A stretch of DNA of 15,046 bases, taken from positions 1-15,046 of the forward strand of contig QEUW01000356.1 in assembly GCA_003577005.1 (NCBI GenBank), read 5' to 3'. The position numbers and the translations under genes were made by a program. The notes beneath the pieces are model-generated. The model was not told where the DNA came from, searched no databases, and was given only the letters and a program-made list of their open reading frames with translations. How positions within the stretch are numbered: the stretch's first letter is position 1; every line of letters begins with the position of its first letter. This stretch comes from Chloroflexota bacterium (GTDB lineage Bacteria > Chloroflexota > Anaerolineae > Caldilineales > Caldilineaceae). Below are positions 7,639 to 15,046 of the stretch, piece by piece.

Positions 7639-7770
7639 TCAAAAGATACCAAGATTGGTGCTGCCCAGGCGGACAAGGTTTTCGTCGGCGCCCTCCTCAC
7701 AGTCGTGAAGGGTAGCAGCCGGATAGACTGTCTTGAGCTGTTGCAAAAGTTGGATCAAGTCGCGCAGCGC
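7639..7770 (-). pseudogene. Off-frame conserved C-terminal tail of the Afp12-like baseplate protein
   Basis: In a different frame from the 957-residue reading frame, 43 codons run from 7770 to a TGA at 7641-7639: ALRDLIQLLQQLKTVYPAAT, then LHDCEEGADE and ending LGSTNLGIF. This has the character of a genuine protein end: an amphipathic helix, then VYPAATLHDC, as I recall from the ends of this class of eCIS baseplate proteins. It joins naturally to ERYRAWL if one base is restored near 7767-7775 (WL-ALRDL). It has no start codon or ribosome site of its own, so it is best read as the displaced tail of the gene before it. The repaired protein would be 996 residues. Confidence 0.72.
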
Positions 7771-10628
7771 AGCCAGGCCCGGTAGCGCTCGTCCAGCAGC
7801 GCCATCTGTTCGTTGCTCACCCAGCAGATGCGAGCATGGATGTGAGCCGGTGTTTCGGCGCGCAAGGTCTCTTCGAAGAAGTGGCGAAAATCGAGATTGC
7901 GGAAACGTTCCGGCCAGTAGGGCAAGACGACCTGGATGCGGAACGAATACGGGTCCTCGTCGCCACACGCTTCGCAGGTGGGGTCGAGACAGACCTCGAA
8001 CAACTCATCCTGGTCGCTCAGCGGGCGGAGGAGGATGTGCTCGATCAGGTGGAAGCCTTCCTGGTTGCAGGCTGGATCAGTTAGCAAGAGTTCGTCGTAG
8101 CGGTCGATCAGCGTGCGGATGTTCTGCACCGCGTCGGCCTCCGTGTCGAAGCTGGCATCGTTCTCCAGGCTGACCCCTGCCGCGCTGATGCGATAGCGGA
8201 CGTTGCCCGTGCCGCCGCTTGTGTCCACCTGGTAGCTGTTCTCCTGGCGGATAAAGGGATAAAGTCTTTGCGCTTCCGCCAGGGCAGCGCTGCGTTCGGG
8301 GAAGAGTTCGACCGACTTGAAAATGATGGCATTCTGTTGGTTTTTGACTTCCAAACGGAAGTTGTCGCCGACTTTGCGCGTGCTAAACAAGGCATCAAAG
8401 AGTGCGTTGCAGGCCAGGTTGCGCCGCGTATAATCGTCGATACCCAAGAGCCGGCTCACTCGCTTCTCCAGCCCAGAGACGTTCTCTGTGTCCCAAACTT
8501 CTGCCGGGTCTTCGGGCCGGTAGTTGAAGGCCTTGTTGCGCTCGCGGCTCACCACAGGGTACTCGGCCAGGAAGTCGATCTTGTCGTCGATCAGCGTCTG
8601 GCCGGTCTTGAGCGGATCCCCCTCCAGGTTGAACATGAGCAAGACATAATCGGTGAATTGCTCGGCAAAGCGGGCCATCAAGTGGTCGAGCAGACGGTTG
8701 CGTCGCTCCTGGAAGAGAACTTCGTCTTCGGTCAGCCGGGTGCGCTGTGCCTTATCTTGTAGGATGGTTTTGTCCACATAGAATTCGTCTTCGAACGCAG
8801 CCCGCGTGCCGGCGATCTGGTCCAGGTATTGCGAAAAGTAGGTCTGTGCCAGTGTCTTGTCCAGCGAAAAGAGCGTGCGCACATTGCCCAGTTGGGCCAG
8901 GTAATCGGCCAGAAGCTGGTCATAGAAGGTCAGATAGGCCTTGAGCTGGCGGGCCTGGGCCACCCGTGTTTCGGCAGCGGTAGTGGGCAGCCGCGCCTCG
9001 CCGATACCGTAGGTCTGTGGGAAGTCGTGCTGGATGGTAAAATAATCGGTCAGGCTGCGGTAGCGCCCTGCGGCCACGGTCAAGACCTGGTTTGGCTCGA
9101 CATAGGCAGCCTTCCGCGCCATGGCGCGCAGATGATCCAGCGTCTTTTGAAACTCGGTTGGCTTGGCCCGATAAGGAATCTGGTTCTTATAGAAGATGAT
9201 CTTTGACTCTGGGATCGCCAGCACCGGCTGGTGCAATGGTGTGATCGCCAGACACCACTTCTCGCCATCGCCGACGGGATTGCCGGCGCTATCGTACTTG
9301 CGCAGCCGCACATTCTTGACCGAGACGATCTCGGCAAAATCCATGAGAATGTTGATGATATCCGAGACATAGAGAACCCGCCGCAACTCGCTCTGCTCCA
9401 GATCTTCTGTCTTGATAAAACCAGGCTTGGTGAAGACCAGCTGGCCGTCACAGGTGAAGGCCGGGTCGATATAGGGGGTGTTGAAGATCTCATCGGCGCA
9501 CAGCCCTTCATCGAGTAGAGCCTTGAGCGTGTAATAGTGAACGGGCGGGTTGAAGTACTCTTCGATGGCGTGAAAAACTCGCGCCTGGACCTCCTCGATA
9601 TCGGCGTCGCTCTTGAGCTCGATATCGGCGCAGACAGCGACGTGCTCCGGCTGCACTGTGGCGATGCTCAGAAAGTCTTCGCATAGGTTGCGGTGGGCAT
9701 GGAGCACGCAGGAGACGATCTCGAGGCTGCGCTGTCTGCGCTGCTGCTTGGCCCAAAAGAGCGGGATCGGCCCATCCTTGGCGCTGTCAGCCAGCAGCGC
9801 CTCCAGGTCCGGCAGCGTAATGGGGATGGGCGGCTGGCTAGCCCGCGGCCGGTCACTGACCACCCGCAACGTAAGTTGATCGAGCGTGAGCGTGCCGCCG
9901 CCATCGGTCTCCACAGTCACCTTAGCGATGTATCCCTTACCGGCCTGGGTGACTTCTATGGCTCCGACGGAAACCAGGTCTACGCCAAAATCGACACCTG
10001 TTTGCGCGCTATCGAGCGAAAGGACCACTCCTTTGAGTGTACCCCAACGGGCCTGGTAGACGAGACGGCTCTCGTTGAGCGAGCCAAGTACATCGTCGAC
10101 TTCCAGTTCCAGCAGCACCCGGTAGAGACCGCTGAGGCGCACCCGCTCGTTTGCATTGCCCAGCGTGTTGAGCGCGGTATAGGAGAGTGACCCGACCACA
10201 CAGTCGGCGTAGATCGGCACTTCGGATTCGCGGTAATTGCCCGCCTGGTTGCGGTCGGTCATGGGGTCGAGCCAGGCGTTGCGCACTCCTTCGATCTTGA
10301 GCAGCAGACGGCGATAGTCGAGCAGGGTCAACGGTGTGGTGGTCAACACCTCGTGCGCCGGAAAGAGCCCGCTAATTTCGGGCGGGTCGCTGGCACCACT
10401 GGCCGGGGCGAGCAGGTCTTTGATGTCAAAGCCGGTGCGATAACCCAGGTCGGTCAGGGCGTAGCAGAGGATCTCCAGCGTGGTGACGCCGGGGTCGTGC
10501 AGGTTGTGGTCGGTCCACAGATCGCCCGCCAGCTCCTGGATATATTCAAGACCCCTGGCGCGCAGAAAGTCATAATCCTGTGCGGGGGCCCGCGGCATAT
10601 TTTTGTCGATAACCAGCGGTTCGGCCAT
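7755..10628 (-). CDS. Afp12-like baseplate J-family protein, C-terminally frameshifted
   Basis: The continuous frame gives 957 residues and ends LDERYRAWLRCAT; the expected tail follows in another frame to 7639. In CIS particles the second J-type protein builds baseplate wedges with the Afp11-like protein. Visible signatures: RARGLEYIQELAGDLWTDHN, then HDPGVTTLEILCYALTDLGYRT at the N-terminus; the J-type block VFHAIEEYFNPPVHYYTLKA with LLDEGLCADEIF and RVLYVSDIINILMDFAEIVS in the middle; EGFHLIEHILLRP near residue 856; and YSFRIQVVLPYWPERFRN with AHIHARICWV near the end. A CLDPTCEAC motif precedes this last block. The start at 10628 has no clear Shine-Dalgarno; an in-frame ATG at 10598 is the alternative. 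It follows the Afp11-like gene after a 97-bp spacer that holds a hairpin. The role comes from family resemblance and position. Confidence 0.87.
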   Translation of the reverse strand: MAEPLVIDKNMPRAPAQDYDFLRARGLEYIQELAGDLWTDHNLHDPGVTTLEILCYALTDLGYRTGFDIKDLLAPASGASDPPEISGLFPAHEVLTTTPLTLLDYRRLLLKIEGVRNAWLDPMTDRNQAGNYRESEVPIYADCVVGSLSYTALNTLGNANERVRLSGLYRVLLELEVDDVLGSLNESRLVYQARWGTLKGVVLSLDSAQTGVDFGVDLVSVGAIEVTQAGKGYIAKVTVETDGGGTLTLDQLTLRVVSDRPRASQPPIPITLPDLEALLADSAKDGPIPLFWAKQQRRQRSLEIVSCVLHAHRNLCEDFLSIATVQPEHVAVCADIELKSDADIEEVQARVFHAIEEYFNPPVHYYTLKALLDEGLCADEIFNTPYIDPAFTCDGQLVFTKPGFIKTEDLEQSELRRVLYVSDIINILMDFAEIVSVKNVRLRKYDSAGNPVGDGEKWCLAITPLHQPVLAIPESKIIFYKNQIPYRAKPTEFQKTLDHLRAMARKAAYVEPNQVLTVAAGRYRSLTDYFTIQHDFPQTYGIGEARLPTTAAETRVAQARQLKAYLTFYDQLLADYLAQLGNVRTLFSLDKTLAQTYFSQYLDQIAGTRAAFEDEFYVDKTILQDKAQRTRLTEDEVLFQERRNRLLDHLMARFAEQFTDYVLLMFNLEGDPLKTGQTLIDDKIDFLAEYPVVSRERNKAFNYRPEDPAEVWDTENVSGLEKRVSRLLGIDDYTRRNLACNALFDALFSTRKVGDNFRLEVKNQQNAIIFKSVELFPERSAALAEAQRLYPFIRQENSYQVDTSGGTGNVRYRISAAGVSLENDASFDTEADAVQNIRTLIDRYDELLLTDPACNQEGFHLIEHILLRPLSDQDELFEVCLDPTCEACGDEDPYSFRIQVVLPYWPERFRNLDFRHFFEETLRAETPAHIHARICWVSNEQMALLDERYRAWLRCAT

Positions 10629-10656
10629 GATAATTTGGAGTATCAGTTTTGCGGAG

Positions 10657-10676
10657 TGCGCACGCCCACGTGCGCA
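10657..10676 (-). other. Perfect 8-bp stem-loop in the leader of the Afp12-like gene
   Basis: TGCGCACG and CGTGCGCA pair perfectly around a 4-base loop, 29 bases upstream of the ATG at 10628 and inside the 97-bp gap after the Afp11-like gene. It is very GC-rich and should be stable. No run of U follows on the minus strand (the sequence continues CACTCCGCAAAACTG), so it does not look like an intrinsic terminator. It could tune the ratio of the two baseplate proteins, protect a processed mRNA end, or bind a protein. I see no convincing -35/-10 pair in this gap. Confidence 0.6.
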
Positions 10677-10725
10677 TGGGTCAGGTGTCGCCTGGGCGCG
10701 CTCCCTATCTATTCAACAGTTGCCA

Positions 10726-13700
10726 TCAAATCTCAGTGATCAAATGGTTCGGGTGCGAAACCAGGATCGAACGGGAGACGCTTGCCTCCACCACCTCCTC
10801 GTCTATGCGCACCCAATCATTGTCGCTGAGCGTGATGTCCACTTTGTGATACATCTCGAAATCTTTTACAAAATCCACGTACGGTTGCTCCTCTACGAAG
10901 TCGATGATCGCCGACTTGTGCCACTTGCCGCCAAAGCTGATCTCGGCGCCTTCGTCATAGGTCCACGGCGAGAGATAGCGAACAATCGCGCTATTTAGCT
11001 CGGCCTTGTAAAAGGCGATGTCGGCGATGTCAGCGGTGAAGGCCACCTTGAACTTGACCTGCACCTCCTCAAACTTAGGGTTCTGCACCTCCAACTGCAC
11101 AAAAGGGGAGATACGCTGGCGCAAGAAGCGGTCAATTTCGCCTAACGTCCTCTTGTCCGTGTACGGTCGCAGCGGGTCGCCAACACCGGTGCCCTTCCGG
11201 TACGGGATCGTCACGACCAGCACGTGACCAGGCTTTACCTCGTTGTCAGCGAGAATATTGTTGGCGGCGTCACGCACCAGTTGCGTATGGTTGATACAGC
11301 GCACCTTGTAGATGCTGGGAAACGCTTGCAAAACTAGATGCTCATAATCCCACATCGTCACGGCGCGATCTTTGTGGCGCAGCCGCTCGCTGGCCCGCAC
11401 GGTGAAGTCGGCTTCATTCTCCGGTGGTTTGCCGCCAAAGGAGGCGTAGGGCTGCGTGATCTTTTTGATGGCGGCGTCGCTCGTCTTGAGCTTGGTGATC
11501 ACGCCGGGCGCCAGCGGCGTGGCAAGAAATTGCGGGTCGTTCCCCTGGTCGACAAAGGTGGCGGTGGCGGCCTGGGCGTCGATGGTCAACAAATTGTTGA
11601 GCGCATCGGCGTCCTTTTCCGCCGCCATGCGGAACCAGTATAGCCCCGCCGGCATGACCGTGTGGGCAGTATCAGCGTCCTCAGGGACGGCGATGCCGGC
11701 GATGCCCGAACCGGTCAGGTTGTTGGTTTTGTCATCCACCGCCTGTTCGGCCAGCTCGACCCATTCATCCCCGTGCAGATAGGACCAGCGGAGCGGGGTC
11801 TCCTCTTTGAGCGGGTTGGCCGTGCCATCCACCACCTGGAAGAGCAGGGTGAGGCGCTGGGGCGGGGCCAGGTCGGCTACACCGATGTAGAGTTCACCCT
11901 CGTGGGCCAGTTCGGGGAAGAGCCGGCCACTGCTGTTGCTCTCTGCTTTGAAGCCAAAGGGATGAAGATGGAAGAAGTGAGCCGGTGTCTGAGCCTCGGT
12001 CGCATAGCTGAGCGTGATCTCGTTGATCTTGGGTGTGTAAGGTTGCCTGGGCAGTTTGGTCGTCCCGTCGTAGTTATAGGGATAAGTAGCGGGTGGCGCC
12101 CAACTGGGATTTTGAGCCAGGTTGACCAGCGCCCAGGTCTTTTGGTCGAGATAGATCGAGTGGCCAAAGCCAGTGTTTAGCTCCAACTTGATAAATCCGC
12201 TCTGCGACGTGCTGGCAAGCGGTTCATTTTCCATAGTCTGTGGCGTTGCCGTGCTAAACCCGGTGAGTTGCGTTGAAGGGATCGTCATATTGACGCTGTC
12301 ACCGGTGGCAGGAAACAGGAAAATGTCGTAGCCACCCGTCCCGGTCCACACGCTTTGCTTAAGATGGCGCAGCCTGCCTTTGTAAACCGTTGCGTTGTTT
12401 TTGAGGAAAAAACCGGTCGAGCTGATCGCCTGTTCCCACTGCACGTGCAGGGTGAGCGAGGCCAACCGCTTGCTAAACAGTTCGCTGCTCCCCACCACCA
12501 GGGCCGAATTTGTGGCCGGCGTGGGGCCAAAGGGCAGAAACGGTTTGGACGGGTCGATCACGCCGCTCTCGTTCTGCACGGTGATGTTGCGCACATCGCT
12601 GACCGCGACACTGATTTCGAATGCATTGAACTGGTGGTTGCGCACCAATGAGAAGAGCGCGGCGGCCGCGGTGGTAGCAAAGGCAAACTCGAGCTTGAGC
12701 ATCGGCTCGGTGACGGAAAAACCCTCACCGTGAACGGCAGAATCATACGGGACGACCGGCGGCTCCTCGGCGCTCAGGTGGATGATCACCTGGAGGGTGT
12801 AATCATCTACCTTCTCCAATTCCACTGCGGTCGCTGCGGTCAACTCCAGCCAGCCCTCTGGAGCCGTCAACGCGGCCTTCAACCCGGATGTGCCCAGGCT
12901 AGCGGGTAGCTCCTGTTCAAATTCAACGGTGAGGCGAATGGTGCGGTCCCCCTCGCGCAAGAAGAGCTGGCGGTCGGCCACGGCAAAGCCGATGCGCGCC
13001 GCCAGTGCGCTGAGCGGGCCAAAGGGCGGCCATTGAGGATCCTCCTTGGGTAACGCCCCGCCCAACCCATCGCTGGAGTTGGCCACCTCAGACGCAAAGG
13101 GGAGCGCCGCCGGGCGCAGATGGAGCGCCTTGAGCGCCGCCACCCGGCCCCGGTTGACGACGAAGTCAGCGTCGAGCCGGTACTGGACTTCCTTGCCAGT
13201 GGCGTCTTTGCCCGCCCGGAAAAAGGTGCTGGCTGCCGGCAACAGACGCTCTGGCACGTTTTTGTTCAACTCAAAGAGCAGGTGGACCTGGCCGGGTCGC
13301 GCCGCCTGCGGGCAGAGTTGCAATACTTCTCGATAATAGTAGTCGAGATGACGCCCAGTCAGCGTGTTGAGATGATCCTGGCTCACTTTGAAGAGGCGCA
13401 GAAAGGCCAGCCAGAGCGCATAGTGTGGCGTATGCCCGGCAAATGCGGTGAGCGATGTCTGAAGATGGGTGCCGGCTTCGAGGGCGATCCGTTGCAATGC
13501 CTGGAAGAGCCGTTCCAGCGCCTTGTCCAACAGGTTGAAGGTCAGCGCATCGTATATCTGGTTGTAGAAGCTGCCCAGGCTGTCCTCGTAGGGGCTGGTG
13601 TCGGCGTCTACGCCGGCGTAGAAGGTGGCCCAGTCCGGCGAGCCGATCCCGGCAAGCAGTGAATCGCTCAGCGCCAGGTTGGACAACGCCGTCGCCCCGG

Positions 13701-14337
13701 CAAAGCGTTCCGTCAGCGCGCTGGGCAACTGGATGCGTGGGTCGCTGTCATCGAAGGTGGTATTGTAATCGGCGGCGCTGGGGGGCGTGTCTTCGACCAG
13801 GGGGGTGGCATTGAGCGGCGGGTCGGCCAGGGCGAGCGCGCCTTTGTAGTATGCCACCACTTCTGCGAGCGGAACCGCCACATCGCGCGCCATGACCTTG
13901 AGCGTGAACTCACGCAAGGCGTGGTCACGTGGCAGGCGGTCAAAGTGGTCACCGGCCTCTTTGAGCAAGAGCAGCGGCATGTGAAAGTACAGCTTGAAGT
14001 GAGCCGACAGATCGCCATCAGACCGGGACGGGTAGGCGGCAAGATAGGCTTGCAGGCTGCGGGCGAATTTCTGGAAGGATGCAACCGGCAACTCACTCAA
14101 CCCGGCCAGGATGGCGGCGGGGTCGATGGTAAAGAAGGGCAGCCAGTCACCATCCACCCCATTGGCGGCTGTGTAATAGTTGAGGTGGCGGCTGAAACGA
14201 CCGGCAAAGAGGATCAGGTCAGCCGTATCGCGCTCATCGACGCGAAAATAGGCCGGGTCCAGCGCCGGTCGACGGCGCTCGCCCTGGTGGGTTCCGCTGC
14301 GATTCAATGGGTTCTTGCGGTTGCAGTTGGCCGGCAT
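10726..14337 (-). CDS. Afp11-like baseplate J-family wedge protein
   Basis: The predicted product is about 1203 residues. The N-terminal half holds AYFRVDERDTADLILFAGRF and LTGRHLDYYYREVLQL, followed by RPGQVHLLFELNKNVPERLL, a pattern typical of large eCIS baseplate J proteins. The C-terminal third has the J-like core: ENEADFTVRASERLRHKDRA with MWDYEHLVLQAFPSIYKVRC (about 965-1015), GHVLVVTIPYRKG, then RYLSPWTYDEGAEISFGG and VEEQPYVDFVKDFEMY. The family builds wedges around the hub together with the gp25-like protein. The frame reaches back to a TTG at 14358, which would overlap the gp25 gene. ATG 14337 lies 4 bases after the gp25 stop and is preferred, though its ribosome site is weak. It may depend on translational coupling to gp25. 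Confidence 0.9.
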   Translation of the reverse strand: MPANCNRKNPLNRSGTHQGERRRPALDPAYFRVDERDTADLILFAGRFSRHLNYYTAANGVDGDWLPFFTIDPAAILAGLSELPVASFQKFARSLQAYLAAYPSRSDGDLSAHFKLYFHMPLLLLKEAGDHFDRLPRDHALREFTLKVMARDVAVPLAEVVAYYKGALALADPPLNATPLVEDTPPSAADYNTTFDDSDPRIQLPSALTERFAGATALSNLALSDSLLAGIGSPDWATFYAGVDADTSPYEDSLGSFYNQIYDALTFNLLDKALERLFQALQRIALEAGTHLQTSLTAFAGHTPHYALWLAFLRLFKVSQDHLNTLTGRHLDYYYREVLQLCPQAARPGQVHLLFELNKNVPERLLPAASTFFRAGKDATGKEVQYRLDADFVVNRGRVAALKALHLRPAALPFASEVANSSDGLGGALPKEDPQWPPFGPLSALAARIGFAVADRQLFLREGDRTIRLTVEFEQELPASLGTSGLKAALTAPEGWLELTAATAVELEKVDDYTLQVIIHLSAEEPPVVPYDSAVHGEGFSVTEPMLKLEFAFATTAAAALFSLVRNHQFNAFEISVAVSDVRNITVQNESGVIDPSKPFLPFGPTPATNSALVVGSSELFSKRLASLTLHVQWEQAISSTGFFLKNNATVYKGRLRHLKQSVWTGTGGYDIFLFPATGDSVNMTIPSTQLTGFSTATPQTMENEPLASTSQSGFIKLELNTGFGHSIYLDQKTWALVNLAQNPSWAPPATYPYNYDGTTKLPRQPYTPKINEITLSYATEAQTPAHFFHLHPFGFKAESNSSGRLFPELAHEGELYIGVADLAPPQRLTLLFQVVDGTANPLKEETPLRWSYLHGDEWVELAEQAVDDKTNNLTGSGIAGIAVPEDADTAHTVMPAGLYWFRMAAEKDADALNNLLTIDAQAATATFVDQGNDPQFLATPLAPGVITKLKTSDAAIKKITQPYASFGGKPPENEADFTVRASERLRHKDRAVTMWDYEHLVLQAFPSIYKVRCINHTQLVRDAANNILADNEVKPGHVLVVTIPYRKGTGVGDPLRPYTDKRTLGEIDRFLRQRISPFVQLEVQNPKFEEVQVKFKVAFTADIADIAFYKAELNSAIVRYLSPWTYDEGAEISFGGKWHKSAIIDFVEEQPYVDFVKDFEMYHKVDITLSDNDWVRIDEEVVEASVSRSILVSHPNHLITEI

Positions 14338-14341
14338 CGAG

Positions 14342-14746
14342 TTACCCGCTGGGTGCAATCAGATAGAACGGATAGACAAAATTGAAGCGCGAATTGGTCG
14401 TGCGCACCGTATACTCAACCTTAATCCAGAGCATACCCTCCGCCTGGTCGGGGTTGAGGGCGATGGTGCCGGCGTCGATACGTGGCTCGTGATAAAGAAT
14501 AGCTGTGCGCAGCAGATTCTCGATATAGGCGAGCCGCCCGCTGTTCATCGCCTCGAAGACCATTTCATCCAGGTTGCAGCCAAAGGCCGGGTTCATGATC
14601 CGCTCGCCCAACGCCGTGGTAAAGATGATCTCCAGGCTGCGCTCGATGTCCTCCACACCGGCGGTCATCACTACTTCGGCGTTGGCTTTGTCGAAGGTTG
14701 GCGGGAAGCTCCAGCCGGCGCCGATAATGCGGTCTGTCGATGGCAT
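14342..14746 (-). CDS. GPW/gp25-family baseplate wedge protein (Afp9-like)
   Basis: This is a 134-residue protein of the usual family size. It shows the gp25 fold signature: GWSFPPTFD at the N-terminus, VEDIERSLEIIFTTALGERI, then NPAFGCNLDEMVFEAMNS, then the LLRTAILYHEPRID helix and a beta-rich end finishing in VYPFYLIAPSG. Family members join the inner baseplate and contact the sheath and the J-type wedge proteins. The start ATG is set by GGAGGA six bases upstream, located at the end of the PAAR gene (gap of 3 bases), so translation is probably coupled. It stops 4 bases before the Afp11-like ATG. Confidence 0.95.
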   Translation of the reverse strand: MPSTDRIIGAGWSFPPTFDKANAEVVMTAGVEDIERSLEIIFTTALGERIMNPAFGCNLDEMVFEAMNSGRLAYIENLLRTAILYHEPRIDAGTIALNPDQAEGMLWIKVEYTVRTTNSRFNFVYPFYLIAPSG

Positions 14747-14749
14747 GGC

Positions 14750-15043
14750 TTATCCTCCGATGATCACCGTGGCGCTGCCAAGGACGATGGCGCCGCCGTG
14801 TGCGGTCGAATCGCCCATACGCGCCGCTGGCATCCCGCCGATGAGCACCGTGCTCGAACCGGCGACGATGGTGTCGGGCGGTCCGGCGCAGGTGAGCATA
14901 TCACCTACTCGGGCGGCGGGTAGCCCCTCGATCAAGACCGTCGTGCTGCCCGGCGGCAGCACGGGCCCGCCCACATGGGGCGCGCCGCCGGGGTTAACCA
15001 TGGGGCAGGTGTGCATATCGCCAACACGTGCGGCTGGGGGCAT
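14750..15043 (-). CDS. PAAR-repeat spike-tip protein (Afp10-like)
   Basis: This 97-residue protein caps the central spike of contractile injection systems, forming a small pointed cone usually held by a metal ion. Three PAAR-like segments are visible (PPAARVGD, LPAARVGD, MPAARMGD), with glycine-rich beta turns between them (TVLIEG, TVLIGG, TVIIGG). Candidate zinc ligands are H11, H23, C52 and H82, a His/Cys set as in known PAAR tips. It is full length with no extension, so it carries no fused effector domain. The ATG at 15043 is three bases from the window edge, so its ribosome site and upstream neighbour cannot be seen. Confidence 0.95.
   Translation of the reverse strand: MPPAARVGDMHTCPMVNPGGAPHVGGPVLPPGSTTVLIEGLPAARVGDMLTCAGPPDTIVAGSSTVLIGGMPAARMGDSTAHGGAIVLGSATVIIGG
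14753..14758 (-). promoter_or_regulatory. Shine-Dalgarno GGAGGA of the gp25-like gene inside the PAAR coding end
   Basis: GGAGGA encodes the last two glycines of the PAAR protein and sits six bases before the gp25 ATG, with the PAAR stop TAA between them. The arrangement points to coupled translation of spike tip and wedge. Confidence 0.8.
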
Positions 15044-15046
15044 GGT

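Noticed and set aside
10657..10676. Intrinsic terminator between the two J-type genes
   Set aside because: The stem is strong but no U-run follows it on the transcribed strand, and the next gene continues the same operon.
14338..14358. TTG start at 14358 for the Afp11-like protein
   Set aside because: It overlaps the end of gp25 by 17 bases and uses a rare start codon, while ATG 14337 lies 4 bases after the gp25 stop.

Overview
All seven genes in this window lie on the minus strand and run right to left as one tightly packed cluster. It encodes the baseplate/spike half of a contractile injection system (CIS) of the extracellular type (eCIS, Afp/PVC/MAC relatives), followed by a large cargo-like protein. 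The DNA is GC-rich. With the large size of the baseplate proteins, the DUF4157 cargo with acidic VQAQ repeats and a REP-like palindromic spacer, this suggests an environmental bacterium, perhaps Chloroflexota. There is no rRNA or housekeeping marker, so that assignment is only a guess.

Layout in transcription order, from the right edge to the left: (1) a small PAAR spike-tip protein (15043-14750); (2) a GPW/gp25-family baseplate wedge protein (14746-14342); (3) an about 1200-residue Afp11-like baseplate J protein (14337-10726); (4) an Afp12-like second baseplate J-type protein (10628 to 7755 in the open frame), whose conserved C-terminal tail continues in another frame to 7639, which marks a frameshift; (5) a 1189-residue eCIS-associated protein of unknown role (7550-3981), ending in three near-identical 81-residue beta-rich modules; (6) a CIS tape-measure-family protein (3939-2563); (7) a DUF4157 metallopeptidase-like protein fused to a CHAP/NlpC-like cysteine hydrolase domain (2548 to beyond position 1), which leaves the window incomplete.

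Most gene junctions are a few bases apart or overlapping (PAAR/gp25, gp25/Afp11-like, tape measure/DUF4157), which fits one co-transcribed, translationally coupled operon. The two larger spacers, 97 bp before the Afp12-like gene and 88 bp before the 1189-residue gene, each hold an inverted-repeat structure. Sheath, tube, LysM/hub, VgrG-like spike and AAA+ ATPase genes are not in the window and should lie to the right.

Working model: the PAAR protein caps the spike. The gp25 and two J-type proteins form the baseplate wedges around the hub. The tape-measure protein sets the tube length. The 1189-residue protein is a candidate peripheral baseplate or target-contact component. The DUF4157-CHAP protein is the probable payload. 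The strongest points for follow-up are the modular C-terminus of the 1189-residue protein, the two-enzyme-domain cargo and the frameshift in the Afp12-like gene.
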